From NCBI GenBank assembly GCA_964523725.1, contig CAZGAU010000142.1:1-13405 (forward strand): a stretch of DNA of 13,405 nucleotides. The letters are read 5' to 3'. Under the pieces are notes generated by a model, which saw only the letters and a list, made by a program, of their open reading frames with translations, searched no databases and had not been told where the DNA came from. Position numbers and translations under genes: made by a program. This DNA is from JADJNW01 sp964523725. Its GTDB lineage: Bacteria > Bacteroidota > Bacteroidia > Chitinophagales > Saprospiraceae. How positions within the stretch are numbered: position 1 is the first letter of the stretch; the number at the start of each line of letters is the position of its first letter. Of this stretch, positions 6,816-13,405 are shown in pieces.

Positions 6816-7934
6816 ATGAAACTCGCCATCATCTCCCATACCGAACACTACCGCCACAACGATCAAATCGTTGGTTGGGGCGCCACGATACGTGAGATCA
6901 ATCATCTGGCGACGATCTTTGACGATATCTATCACGTGGCGGTTTTACACGAAGGGGAAGCTCCCGCGAGTTCTTTACCTTATACCGCCGCTAATGTCCA
7001 CTTTGTGCCGCTCCCGCCAAGCGGTGGCAGCTCTCTGCGGGATAAATGGAGCGTGCTTGCCGGTGCGCCCAAGACTATTCAAACTGTTCGGGAAGTGCTG
7101 ACCAGGGTGGATGTGTTTCAATTCCGCGCGCCGACGGGCATGGGGGTGTATCTGATCCCCTACCTGAGTTGGTTTACTCAAAAACCGGGCTGGTTCAAAT
7201 ACGCGGGCAATTGGGTTCAGGCCAATCCTCCATTGGGGTATCGCTTGCAGAAACTTTGGCTGACTACCTTCAACCGCCGTCCGGTCACCATCAATGGGCG
7301 CTGGCCGGGGCAACCCGCCCACTGCCTGAGCTTTGAAAATCCCTGCCTGGATGAAGCGGATATCGCAGCGGGCAAAGCCGCGCTGATGCAAAAGGACTTC
7401 AGCGGTAAACTGGATTTTTGTTTTGTCGGCAGGCTGGAAGATGCCAAGGGTGTTCACCGGATTCTGGAGGCTTTCCGATCCATTCATTCGGAGCGGATTG
7501 GCGCCATCCATCTGGTAGGCGATGGGCCGCAGCGCCGCGAATACGAACAGCTGGCTACGAATCTACCTTATCCTATTGTATTTCACGGTTTTCTGGATAG
7601 AACCGCAATCAATGCGATTTATGCCCAATCGCATCTTTTTTTGTTGCCATCTACTGCCTCGGAAGGTTTCCCCAAAGTAATCGCGGAGGCAATGAATTTT
7701 GGTTGTGTGCCGCTGGTATCGGATGTGTCCTCGATTCCGCAGTATATCCAGGATGGGGAAAATGGTTTTTTGTGGAAAACGGACCTCAGTCGCTTTGAAA
7801 CGGTTTTTCAGTCCATCATTTCCAACATGGATCAAATAAATCTCAATAGCATGGCAATTCGGGCACAACAGATTGCCGGAAAATTTACCTATCGATATTA
7901 CAATCAGCGAATTTGCGAATTAATTCTTCCATAA
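6816..7934 (+). CDS. Family 4 glycosyltransferase
   Basis: A 372-residue protein from ATG 6816 (MKLAIISHTEHYRHND). The frame extends 57 bases upstream into the palindrome block, but 6816 is the natural start: it opens with a beta-strand and lies just after the repeats. C-terminal donor domain: FCFVGRLEDAKGVHRILEAF (201-220), LVGDGP (233-238), the EX7E region SEGFPKVIAEAMNFG (282-296) with Glu283 and Glu291, then GENGFLW (314-320). The N-terminal acceptor domain is more divergent, with WGATIREINHLA (21-32) in place of the usual glycine-rich loop. A retaining GT-B enzyme is expected, working on a lipid-linked intermediate. It is the first gene after the spacer and overlaps the membrane-protein gene by 22 bases. 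The donor sugar is unknown. Confidence 0.88.
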   Translation: MKLAIISHTEHYRHNDQIVGWGATIREINHLATIFDDIYHVAVLHEGEAPASSLPYTAANVHFVPLPPSGGSSLRDKWSVLAGAPKTIQTVREVLTRVDVFQFRAPTGMGVYLIPYLSWFTQKPGWFKYAGNWVQANPPLGYRLQKLWLTTFNRRPVTINGRWPGQPAHCLSFENPCLDEADIAAGKAALMQKDFSGKLDFCFVGRLEDAKGVHRILEAFRSIHSERIGAIHLVGDGPQRREYEQLATNLPYPIVFHGFLDRTAINAIYAQSHLFLLPSTASEGFPKVIAEAMNFGCVPLVSDVSSIPQYIQDGENGFLWKTDLSRFETVFQSIISNMDQINLNSMAIRAQQIAGKFTYRYYNQRICELILP

Positions 7935-9304
7935 AACAATACGGCCCACTAGGCTTCCATATCCTATTGGGATTGATCTCTCCCTTCTTTGGCAGCATCG
8001 CCACGATTTACGGGTTGTTGGTGTCCTTGTATTTTTTTATCAGTCTGCTGCAAACCCGCAACCGGAACGGTGAAGCGCACAAGGCGGCGATCTACATTGC
8101 CAGTATGGAGATTTGGTTTCGAATGAACGGGGCTGCTCTGCCCTGGGAGTTTGGGAAAATAACGTGTATTGGTTTTTTGTTACTAGGTATATTTTTTGAA
8201 CGGCGGCAAAGCTACAACTGGGCATATATCCTTTTGTTATTATTGCTCATACCAGCTATTATTCTTTCCGCGCCACCGGATTTACGGGCCTTCCGGGAAT
8301 TTCTGACCTTCCAGTTGGGCGGACTGATTTTGCTGGTATTTTCCCTGATCTATTTTTCCGGAAGGCGGCTGTCTTTACCCCAATTCATCGAATTGCTCCG
8401 GTACGCGCTGTTTCCTTTGGTCACGGTACTGGTGCATGTGATCCTGCGCAGCCCTTCGCTTTCCCAGATGCGGTTTGAGCTGGGGGCAAACTTCGGCGCC
8501 AGTGCCGGGTACGGTCCCAACCAGGTATCCACCATGCTGGGCCTGGGTATTATCATCACCGGATTTGTGTATTTATGGAAATTACCGCCCTTGATTAGTC
8601 GTAGAATAGACCTAATCCTGTTGATTTTGTTCCTGGTTCGGGCCCTGCTTACCTTCTCCCGCGGCGGGGTGATTGCAGCCATTCTGATCCTGGGTTTTGC
8701 CTATGTCAGTATGCTGATCCTGCAACGCAAATTATCTTTCGGTAAGGTCATTTCTTTCGGCGTATTGTTGGGATTATTGCTCGGCGTCGGACTTTTTGTG
8801 GATTCCCTGACCGGGGGCGTGCTGCTACAACGATACAAGGGAGAGACCTACGCCACCTCCAGGGGTCTGGAAGAAAAAGATTTGGCTAGCGTGTCCAGCG
8901 GCCGTTCGGAGATCATCCGGACTGATCTGGAGATGTTCCTGGATCATCCCATGTTTGGGGTGGGTATTGGGGTATCCAATCTGCTTCGCCCGGATTACGG
9001 GTATAAAAATATTTCGCATATCGAACAAACCCGCTTGCTGGCCGAGCACGGAATATTTGGCTTTATCTTTTTGATTTCATTGATTTTATTGCCTTTTACT
9101 ACTTATTTTAAAAGGCGGGGCATTAATAAATCCATACTGCTCATTTTTACCTTATTGTCATTTCTGACCATGTTTCACTCCGCGACGCGTTTGGCTATGG
9201 TGGGCTTGTACTTTGGAGTCGGATTTTTAAAGGTATATTTTGAAAACAATCCTCTACGTCGGCAACAAGCTGTCGAAGCACGGGTACTCGCCGACCAGCA
9301 TTGA
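7913..9304 (+). CDS. O-antigen ligase/polymerase-like integral membrane protein (Wzy/WaaL type)
   Basis: A 463-residue hydrophobic protein with roughly ten to twelve membrane segments (near residues 14-47, 83-96, 103-120, 135-148, 162-178, 207-222, 232-247, 252-270, 279-296, 379-398, 407-421 and 427-441). The longest soluble loop (about 297-377) carries SSGRSEIIRTDLEMFLDHPMFGVGIGVS (starting at 328) and HIEQTRLLAEHGIFGF (369-384). With TFSRGGVIAA (247-256), this is the usual pattern of the Wzy_C/O-antigen-ligase fold. It would polymerise repeat units or ligate the glycan on the periplasmic side; sequence alone does not separate the two. The only upstream start available is TTG 7913, since no ATG or GTG occurs before residue 66 and the first membrane segments would be lost. 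It overlaps the upstream GT4 by 22 bases and the downstream GT4 by 65. Confidence 0.85.
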   Translation: MRINSSIKQYGPLGFHILLGLISPFFGSIATIYGLLVSLYFFISLLQTRNRNGEAHKAAIYIASMEIWFRMNGAALPWEFGKITCIGFLLLGIFFERRQSYNWAYILLLLLLIPAIILSAPPDLRAFREFLTFQLGGLILLVFSLIYFSGRRLSLPQFIELLRYALFPLVTVLVHVILRSPSLSQMRFELGANFGASAGYGPNQVSTMLGLGIIITGFVYLWKLPPLISRRIDLILLILFLVRALLTFSRGGVIAAILILGFAYVSMLILQRKLSFGKVISFGVLLGLLLGVGLFVDSLTGGVLLQRYKGETYATSRGLEEKDLASVSSGRSEIIRTDLEMFLDHPMFGVGIGVSNLLRPDYGYKNISHIEQTRLLAEHGIFGFIFLISLILLPFTTYFKRRGINKSILLIFTLLSFLTMFHSATRLAMVGLYFGVGFLKVYFENNPLRRQQAVEARVLADQH

Positions 9305-10250
9305 AACGCTGGGGCCACTGCTGGCGCGGAAATACAAGCTGATCTATACTTCCGACCGGCGCAACTTGTTGTTTCGCTTGTTGGATATGACCAATACCCT
9401 GATCCGCCGGCGGCGGGAATTCGATTTTGTCCTGATTGATACTTACAGTACGTGGAGCTTTTATTATGCCTGGCTGATAAGTCAATTGTCAAAGGTCATC
9501 CGTAAACCTTATATTCCTATACTCCACGGCGGGAATTTACCCGCCCGGCTGGATCGTCATCCCCACCTATGCCGGCAGATATTTCAATTCGCTTACCGGA
9601 ATGTGGCACCCTCGGGTTATATGCAGGCGGCCTTCGCACGGCATGGGTATGCAACGGTGGTGATCCCCAATTTTATTCCAATCAAGGATTATTGTTTTAA
9701 GCTTCGAATACAGGTTCGTCCCCGGCTACTTTGGGTGCGTTCTTTTGAAGTGACCTACAATCCGGCCATGGCAATCCGGGTTTTAGCTCTTTTGAAAAAA
9801 CAATACCCCGAAGCAGTGCTGTGCATGGTCGGCCCCGATAAAGACGGTAGCCTGGAGCAATGCCGGCAACTGGCGATGGATTTGGATGCAAAAGAACAGG
9901 TCACCTTTACCGGACGGCTGTCCAAAACCGACTGGCACCAATTGGCGCAGAATTATGATATTTTTATCAATACCACCAATGCCGACAATACGCCGGTGAG
10001 TGTGATCGAAGCCATGGCGCTGGGGCTGCCGGTGGTGTCCACCAATGTGGGCGGCATCCCTTACCTGCTGGAGCAGGAAAAGACAGGCTTGATGGTCGCG
10101 CCGGGTGATACGGAGGGTATGTGTGAAGCCATTGTAAGATTGATTGAGTCACCCGAGCTATGCGCAACGCTTTCGCAAAATGGTCGACAGCAGGTGGCGG
10201 AATATGATGAAGCGATTGTATTGGCGAAATGGCGAGAGATTTTGTCCTGA
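9240..10250 (+). CDS. Family 4 glycosyltransferase
   Basis: A 336-residue GT-B enzyme starting at TTG 9240 (MKTILYVGNKLSKHGYSP), a clean N-terminal beta-strand and loop that argues for this start despite a 65-base overlap with the membrane-protein gene. Seen: ILHGGNLP (94-101), VIPNFIP (141-147), LLWVRSFEVTYNP (163-175), MVGPDKDGS (196-204), FTGRLSKTDW (223-232), and the donor motif NTPVSVIEAMALGLPVVSTNVGGIPYL (starting at 250). In the EX7E position the first Glu is Asp249 while the second, Glu257, is kept; I believe this variant is common in such Bacteroidota enzymes. At 336 residues it is slightly short for GT4 but has both domains. It ends its transcription unit, followed by the structured spacer. 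Donor and acceptor are not predictable. Confidence 0.87.
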   Translation: MKTILYVGNKLSKHGYSPTSIETLGPLLARKYKLIYTSDRRNLLFRLLDMTNTLIRRRREFDFVLIDTYSTWSFYYAWLISQLSKVIRKPYIPILHGGNLPARLDRHPHLCRQIFQFAYRNVAPSGYMQAAFARHGYATVVIPNFIPIKDYCFKLRIQVRPRLLWVRSFEVTYNPAMAIRVLALLKKQYPEAVLCMVGPDKDGSLEQCRQLAMDLDAKEQVTFTGRLSKTDWHQLAQNYDIFINTTNADNTPVSVIEAMALGLPVVSTNVGGIPYLLEQEKTGLMVAPGDTEGMCEAIVRLIESPELCATLSQNGRQQVAEYDEAIVLAKWREILS

Positions 10251-10290
10251 TATCAACTATGGATATTACATCCTGAAAGTAATAAAGTCC

Positions 10291-10303
10291 GGCTACTTTA
10301 GCC
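10291..10303. repeat. Perfect hairpin GGCTA-CTT-TAGCC
   Basis: Five-base arms (10291-10295 and 10299-10303) pair perfectly around a CTT loop, 40 bases after the GT4 stop. No T-run follows, so it does not look like an intrinsic terminator on its own. Confidence 0.6.
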
Positions 10304-10371
10304 AAACGGTGAGCAATACACCAACGCAAGTTTTCGAAGTAATAATTTTGTTTTAGAATTGTATGCGTGGC

Positions 10372-10426
10372 GGCTGGCCGGCAAATCACTGTTCGACGGA
10401 GGAGTTTGATTTGCCTAGCCTTTTTT
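10372..10426 (+). terminator. Candidate rho-independent terminator (long-loop hairpin plus T6)
   Basis: GGCAAATCA (10380-10388) pairs perfectly with TGATTTGCC (10407-10415). The stem can be lengthened by GGCT (10372-10375) with AGCC (10417-10420), leaving a small asymmetric internal loop. Six T residues follow at once (10421-10426). The 18-base apical loop is longer than usual for an intrinsic terminator. It lies about 120 bases after the GT4 stop, where a terminator would be expected. The same stem could instead be the core of a dispersed repeat. Confidence 0.4.
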
Positions 10427-10427
10427 G

Positions 10428-10456
10428 CTGCTTTTTGAGGCAATGTCAAAAAGCAG
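10428..10456. repeat. Perfect 11-bp inverted repeat, 7-base loop
   Basis: CTGCTTTTTGA (10428-10438) and TCAAAAAGCAG (10446-10456) are perfect complements around GGCAATG. It begins 2 bases after the T6 run of the preceding hairpin. No T-run follows in either direction. An 11-bp perfect stem in a non-coding spacer suggests either a recent repeat copy or selection on RNA or DNA structure. Confidence 0.75.
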
Positions 10457-10562
10457 GAGGAAATTAAGCGTGAAAAAATAGGATTAGTCTTTAAAAATGA
10501 CACCTGGCACAAACACATCTTCCTTAAGAAAAGCCAATCAAGCTTTTAATTTTAACTAGGTA

Positions 10563-11888
10563 ATGCTCTTTGAACAAATCATGAAATGGCAGGGCTTCCC
10601 GCTGGCGGCGGCAAAGCAGAAAGTGCTGGAGCTTTCCAGGATGGAGCCTGCCGCATTGTACGCGTGGCAGGAGACCCAACGCAATGATATTGCCCATTTT
10701 CATTTGAAACATAACCCGTTTTATCAATCCATCGCACCGGCAAATTTTACCAACTGGGAAGATCTTCCGATCCTGACCAAGAAAAGCTTTCAGGCGCCGC
10801 TGTCCGAATTATTATCGGATACTTTCGAATCAGTCAAAGATGTGTACGTCGGGAATACCTCGGGGTCTTCAGGACATCCGTTTTTCTACGCCAAAGATAA
10901 ATACGCACATGCACTGACCTGGGCACACTTGGCAGCGCTCTATGCCCGGCACGGGGTTACATTTCGCTCCAAACAGGCACGATTTTACGGTATTCCTTTT
11001 GATAAAATCGGCTTTTGGAAAGAAACCCTCAAGGATAGAATTGCCAACCGGCGGCGCTTCCCGGTGTTTGATCTGAGCGAACCAGTACTGGCGAAGTGGG
11101 TTAAAAGATTCCAACAAGAACAATTTGCTTACTTATACGGCTATACCAGTTCGCTGGTCTATTTCGCACGCTATTGCGCTGAAAATGAAATTATTTTAAA
11201 AAATATTTGCCCAAGCCTGAAAGTCTGTATGGTCACTTCCGAAGCCTGTACCCCGGAGGATCGAGTCATTTTAGAAAAGGGATTCGGCATACCGGTAGTA
11301 AATGAATACGGCGCTTCCGAACTGGGTATTATCGCTTTTGAAAACCCGGCGGGTGAGTGGTTGCTGTCAGATGAACTGATCTACCTGGAAATCGTAGATG
11401 AAGCCGGCAAACAAGTACCCGAGGGCACGCCCGGCAGGGTGCTTTGCACGTCCTTGTTCAATCAAGCCATGCCGATTATCCGCTACGAAATCGGTGATGT
11501 AGGTGTGATCGAAATCAAAAACGGACGCCGGGTACTCACGCAATTGCTCGGCAGAACCAATGATTTTGTGCAACTTCCCAGCGGGCGGGTATCGCCTGGA
11601 CTCACTTTTTATTACATTTCCCGTAGTATCCTGGAAAAAGCGGGTTTTATCAATGAATTTATTATCAAGCAAACCGCGCTGGATACGCTGGTTTTTGTAA
11701 TTGATGCCAAGCGAAAATTAAGCGCAGCGGAAATTGAGATCATCGAAGAAAATATCGTCACTTACCTGGAGCCTGGTATGAAACTGGAAATCGAGGAAGT
11801 CGATCAGATCGAGCGCCCTGCTTCCGGTAAGATCAAACATTTTTATTCTTATCTGAACCCCCAAAAGCAGCACAACCTGCTATCATGA
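10563..11888 (+). CDS. CapK/phenylacetate-CoA-ligase-like adenylate-forming enzyme
   Basis: A 441-residue member of the ANL superfamily, close in layout to PaaK and to CapK proteins of capsule loci. Seen: the phosphate-binding loop GNTSGSSGHPFF (97-108), the adenine-side motif VVNEYGASELG (245-255), the ATP-ribose motif IRYEIGDVG (306-314), the hinge region LLGRTNDFVQLPSGR (328-342), and a C-terminal SGKIKHF (421-427) with a possible catalytic lysine. The family activates a carboxylic acid as acyl-AMP and, in PaaK, transfers it to CoA. In a glycan locus the likely job is supplying an activated acyl group for sugar decoration, but no acyltransferase is visible in the window, so the acid and acceptor are unknown. 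ATG 10563 begins a new block after the structured spacer. The stop overlaps the next start (ATGA, 11885-11888). Confidence 0.85.
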   Translation: MLFEQIMKWQGFPLAAAKQKVLELSRMEPAALYAWQETQRNDIAHFHLKHNPFYQSIAPANFTNWEDLPILTKKSFQAPLSELLSDTFESVKDVYVGNTSGSSGHPFFYAKDKYAHALTWAHLAALYARHGVTFRSKQARFYGIPFDKIGFWKETLKDRIANRRRFPVFDLSEPVLAKWVKRFQQEQFAYLYGYTSSLVYFARYCAENEIILKNICPSLKVCMVTSEACTPEDRVILEKGFGIPVVNEYGASELGIIAFENPAGEWLLSDELIYLEIVDEAGKQVPEGTPGRVLCTSLFNQAMPIIRYEIGDVGVIEIKNGRRVLTQLLGRTNDFVQLPSGRVSPGLTFYYISRSILEKAGFINEFIIKQTALDTLVFVIDAKRKLSAAEIEIIEENIVTYLEPGMKLEIEEVDQIERPASGKIKHFYSYLNPQKQHNLLS

Positions 11889-12847
11889 TGCTTTCGGTTA
11901 TTTGCCCGACTTTAAACGAGGAAAAATATATTGAAAATGTGCTGCATTTCTTTACGCAGTCGCATCCGCCAGATAAAGAATTGTTTATCATCGACGGCAA
12001 TTCGCAGGATCGCACCCGCAGCATTGTGCAGCAATGGCAGCAGCAGTATCCCAATATCCACCTGTTGTTCAACGAAAAAAAGTACGTGCCCTATGCCCTG
12101 AATATCGCCATTCCGCAATGCCGGGGGCAATACATCGTGCGGCTGGATGCGCATACCGAGTATGAAGCGGACTATTTCGAACAGGTGATCGCTACTTTCG
12201 AGCGAACCGATGCAGATATTGTGGGCGGTCCCACACGCACCAAAGCCAACGATGCTACCCAGGCGGCTGTGGCGAATGCGATTTGTACGCCTTTTGGTAT
12301 CGGCAATAGCCGGGTACATCAGGAAGCGTACGAGGGTTACACCGATTCGGTAACTTTTGGCGCCTGGCGCAAGGAGATTTTCCAAAAAACCGGTTTGTTT
12401 GATACCGATCTGGTGCGCAATCAGGATGATGAATTTCATTACAGAGCTAAAAGCAAAGGTTTAAAAATTTATCAGTCGCCGGATATCAAATTATACTATT
12501 ATCCCCGCTCCAGCCTGAAAGCGCTGTTCCGGCAGTATTTTCAATACGGCTTGTACAAACCGTTGGTGCTGAAAAAAGTACCCGGGGAGTGGAAGTGGCG
12601 GCATTTGATCCCGTCTATGTTCACGGTCTATTTTTCCCTGGCGTTGGTGCTGGTTTGGCTGCATTGGGTCTTTTTGCTGCCGCTGGCGCTGTATCTGCTG
12701 GCGGATATTTATTTTTCATTTGTAAATCAACTCTCCTGGCGGGCAAAGTGGATCAGCCTTCTGGTGTATCCGATTATCCATCTTGCTTACGGCAGCGGAT
12801 TTATCAAAGGTTCATTTCGACTTGTCACATCCCGTTCAACCCATTAA
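11885..12847 (+). CDS. Family 2 glycosyltransferase with C-terminal membrane segments (ExoA-like)
   Basis: A 320-residue GT2 enzyme. The catalytic domain has LSVICPTLNEEKYI (3-16), LFIIDGNSQDRT (33-44), YIVRLDAHTEYE (83-94), where Asp88 and His90 sit at the DXD position, and the acceptor-side motif RNQDDEFHYR (178-187). The block FRQYFQYGLYK (215-225) follows, as in the succinoglycan transferase ExoA and relatives. About three hydrophobic segments (242-260, 262-281, 288-305) should anchor it in the inner membrane with the catalytic domain in the cytoplasm. ATG 11885 is coupled to the preceding stop; ATG 11888 is an equally possible start one codon later. It overlaps the downstream methyltransferase by 26 bases. 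The likely role is sugar addition to a lipid-linked glycan; the specific sugar is unknown. Confidence 0.88.
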   Translation: MMLSVICPTLNEEKYIENVLHFFTQSHPPDKELFIIDGNSQDRTRSIVQQWQQQYPNIHLLFNEKKYVPYALNIAIPQCRGQYIVRLDAHTEYEADYFEQVIATFERTDADIVGGPTRTKANDATQAAVANAICTPFGIGNSRVHQEAYEGYTDSVTFGAWRKEIFQKTGLFDTDLVRNQDDEFHYRAKSKGLKIYQSPDIKLYYYPRSSLKALFRQYFQYGLYKPLVLKKVPGEWKWRHLIPSMFTVYFSLALVLVWLHWVFLLPLALYLLADIYFSFVNQLSWRAKWISLLVYPIIHLAYGSGFIKGSFRLVTSRSTH

Positions 12848-13382
12848 GCCCATTTCACCCATCGACTACCAAATTGTCGTTGAATGGGACGTCCCCACCT
12901 GGAAACGCGCAGTGGTACACTGGGAAAATTTTGTAGCAGCGCAGCAACCTGATCTGTCGTATGGATTGGAGCTAGGCTCGCGGCACGGAGGTTTAAGCTA
13001 CTTTTTTGCAAAAAAATACGGAGCACAGGTTTGTTGCAGCGATTATGGTTTCCCGTCGGAGAAAGCGAAGCAGCTGCACGAACTAGCAGGTTTGACCGAA
13101 TTGATCTCCTATCACGATGTGAACGCCACCCAAATACCCTTTGCGGATGAAACCTTTGATTTTGTAGTGTTCAAATCCATGCTGGGTGCGGTAGGCGCAA
13201 GGGGACAGTATGCAAGAATCGAACAGACGCTGAACGAAATCCACCGGGTGCTAAAACCCGGCGGCGTACTTTTTTTTGCCGAAAACCTGCGCGGAAGCTG
13301 GTTGCACCAAAAAAGCAGGGCATTTTTTATTCCCTGGGGCAAAGCCTGGCACTACTCTACCCAACTAAAAAATCGGGTATAA
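12822..13382 (+). CDS. Class I SAM-dependent methyltransferase, short C-terminus (truncated or frameshifted)
   Basis: I place the start at TTG 12822, giving 186 residues beginning MSHPVQPIKP; a TTG at 12783 would add 13 residues read entirely within the overlapping GT2 gene. Seen: SAM motif I GLELGSRHGGLS (48-59), the acidic strand SDYG (73-76), YHDVNATQIPFADETFDFVVFKSMLGAVG (from 97), and the post-motif LKPGGVLFFAENLRGSW (144-160), all typical of Methyltransf_11-type enzymes. Such proteins usually run 230-270 residues. Here the chain stops at WHYSTQLKNRV soon after the post-motif, so a C-terminal piece seems missing. An A6 run at 13367-13372 just before the stop is a likely place for a frameshift, natural or technical. 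It would methylate a sugar or other small acceptor, like the FkbM enzymes upstream. Confidence 0.72.
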   Translation: MSHPVQPIKPISPIDYQIVVEWDVPTWKRAVVHWENFVAAQQPDLSYGLELGSRHGGLSYFFAKKYGAQVCCSDYGFPSEKAKQLHELAGLTELISYHDVNATQIPFADETFDFVVFKSMLGAVGARGQYARIEQTLNEIHRVLKPGGVLFFAENLRGSWLHQKSRAFFIPWGKAWHYSTQLKNRV

Positions 13383-13405
13383 AAAGAAACGGGAAAAAGA
13401 GAATT
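13383..13405. other. Purine-rich tail at window edge
   Basis: The last 23 bases are almost entirely purines, unlike the rest of the window. They contain no visible gene start, hairpin or promoter and may be continuing coding sequence if the methyltransferase is frameshifted. Confidence 0.3.

Larger units (their letters stand above)
10251..10562. other. Structured intergenic spacer, no credible gene
   Basis: This 312-base gap holds a chain of inverted repeats (listed separately) between two co-directional genes. A GGTG/CACC mini-stem lies at 10308-10311/10319-10322. A stem AAAAGC/GCTTTT (10529-10534/10542-10547) ends 15 bases before the next start codon. An AGGAGG at 10455-10460 looks like a strong ribosome binding site, but the GTG at 10470 that follows opens only three codons before a stop. 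The block at roughly 10280-10470 resembles a dispersed Bacteroidota repeat from memory. The sequence ATGACACCTGGCAC (10497-10510) recalls motifs seen beside IS200/REP-type transposases. Neither resemblance has been searched. No clear Bacteroidota -33/-7 promoter could be fixed. Confidence 0.5.

Noticed and set aside
6560..6832. 90-codon minus-strand reading frame across the palindrome block
   Set aside because: It is built almost entirely from the inverted repeats, has no recognisable domain, and runs opposite to all neighbours; most likely a by-product of the repeats.
10455..10475. AGGAGG followed by GTG, resembling a ribosome binding site and start
   Set aside because: The frame ends after three codons and the AGGAGG overlaps the right arm of an inverted repeat; too far (over 100 bases) from the CapK-like start at 10563.
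9967..10518. 183-codon minus-strand reading frame over the GT4 3' end and the spacer
   Set aside because: Half of it is antisense to conserved GT4 donor motifs and the rest reads through the hairpins; low-complexity composition and no domain.
1..13405. Defence system, toxin-antitoxin pair, prophage or intact insertion sequence
   Set aside because: No nuclease, recombinase, transposase, phage or toxin motif was found; every long + strand gene fits glycan synthesis or decoration.

Overview
The window holds part of a surface- or exopolysaccharide biosynthesis locus. Every recognisable gene is on the + strand and most are tightly packed. The host looks like a member of the Bacteroidota. Starts lack convincing Shine-Dalgarno sequences. 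The gene mix (exostosin-like, FkbM, GT2, GT4, AsnB, CapK and an O-antigen ligase/polymerase-like protein) is typical of Bacteroidota glycan loci. The two long spacers carry palindrome-rich repeats of a kind I associate with that phylum, possibly Saprospiria-like. The lineage is inference; there is no marker gene in the window.

Layout. (A) 1-6558: 3' part of an exostosin-like glycosyltransferase, FkbM methyltransferase, GT2, second FkbM methyltransferase, GT4, and an asparagine-synthase-type amidotransferase. These are joined by small overlaps or gaps of at most 28 bases. (B) 6559-6815: a spacer packed with palindromes and no credible gene. (C) 6816-10250: GT4, multi-spanning O-antigen ligase/polymerase-like protein, GT4, with 22- and 65-base overlaps and two TTG starts. 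(D) 10251-10562: a structured spacer with several perfect hairpins, one followed by T6 (candidate terminator). (E) 10563-13382: CapK/phenylacetate-CoA-ligase-like enzyme, an ExoA-like GT2 with C-terminal membrane segments, and a SAM methyltransferase that ends early about 20 bases before the window edge.

How they may work together (inference). Six glycosyltransferases (one exostosin-like, two GT2, three GT4) would assemble a repeat unit. Two FkbM enzymes and a class I methyltransferase could methylate it, the AsnB-like protein could amidate a uronic acid, and the CapK-like protein could activate an acyl group. The membrane protein at 7913-9304 could polymerise or ligate the product. No initiating transferase, flippase, export machinery or nucleotide-sugar gene lies in the window, so the locus continues outside it.

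Base composition is strikingly mosaic. A block of about 30% G+C from roughly 430 to 1370, covering the 3' end of the exostosin gene and the first FkbM gene, sits between stretches of about 57-60%. I see no CRISPR array, tRNA, rRNA, intact transposase or defence system. The most interesting items are the composition breakpoint inside a gene and the two structured spacers. I found nothing I would call a new biological system.
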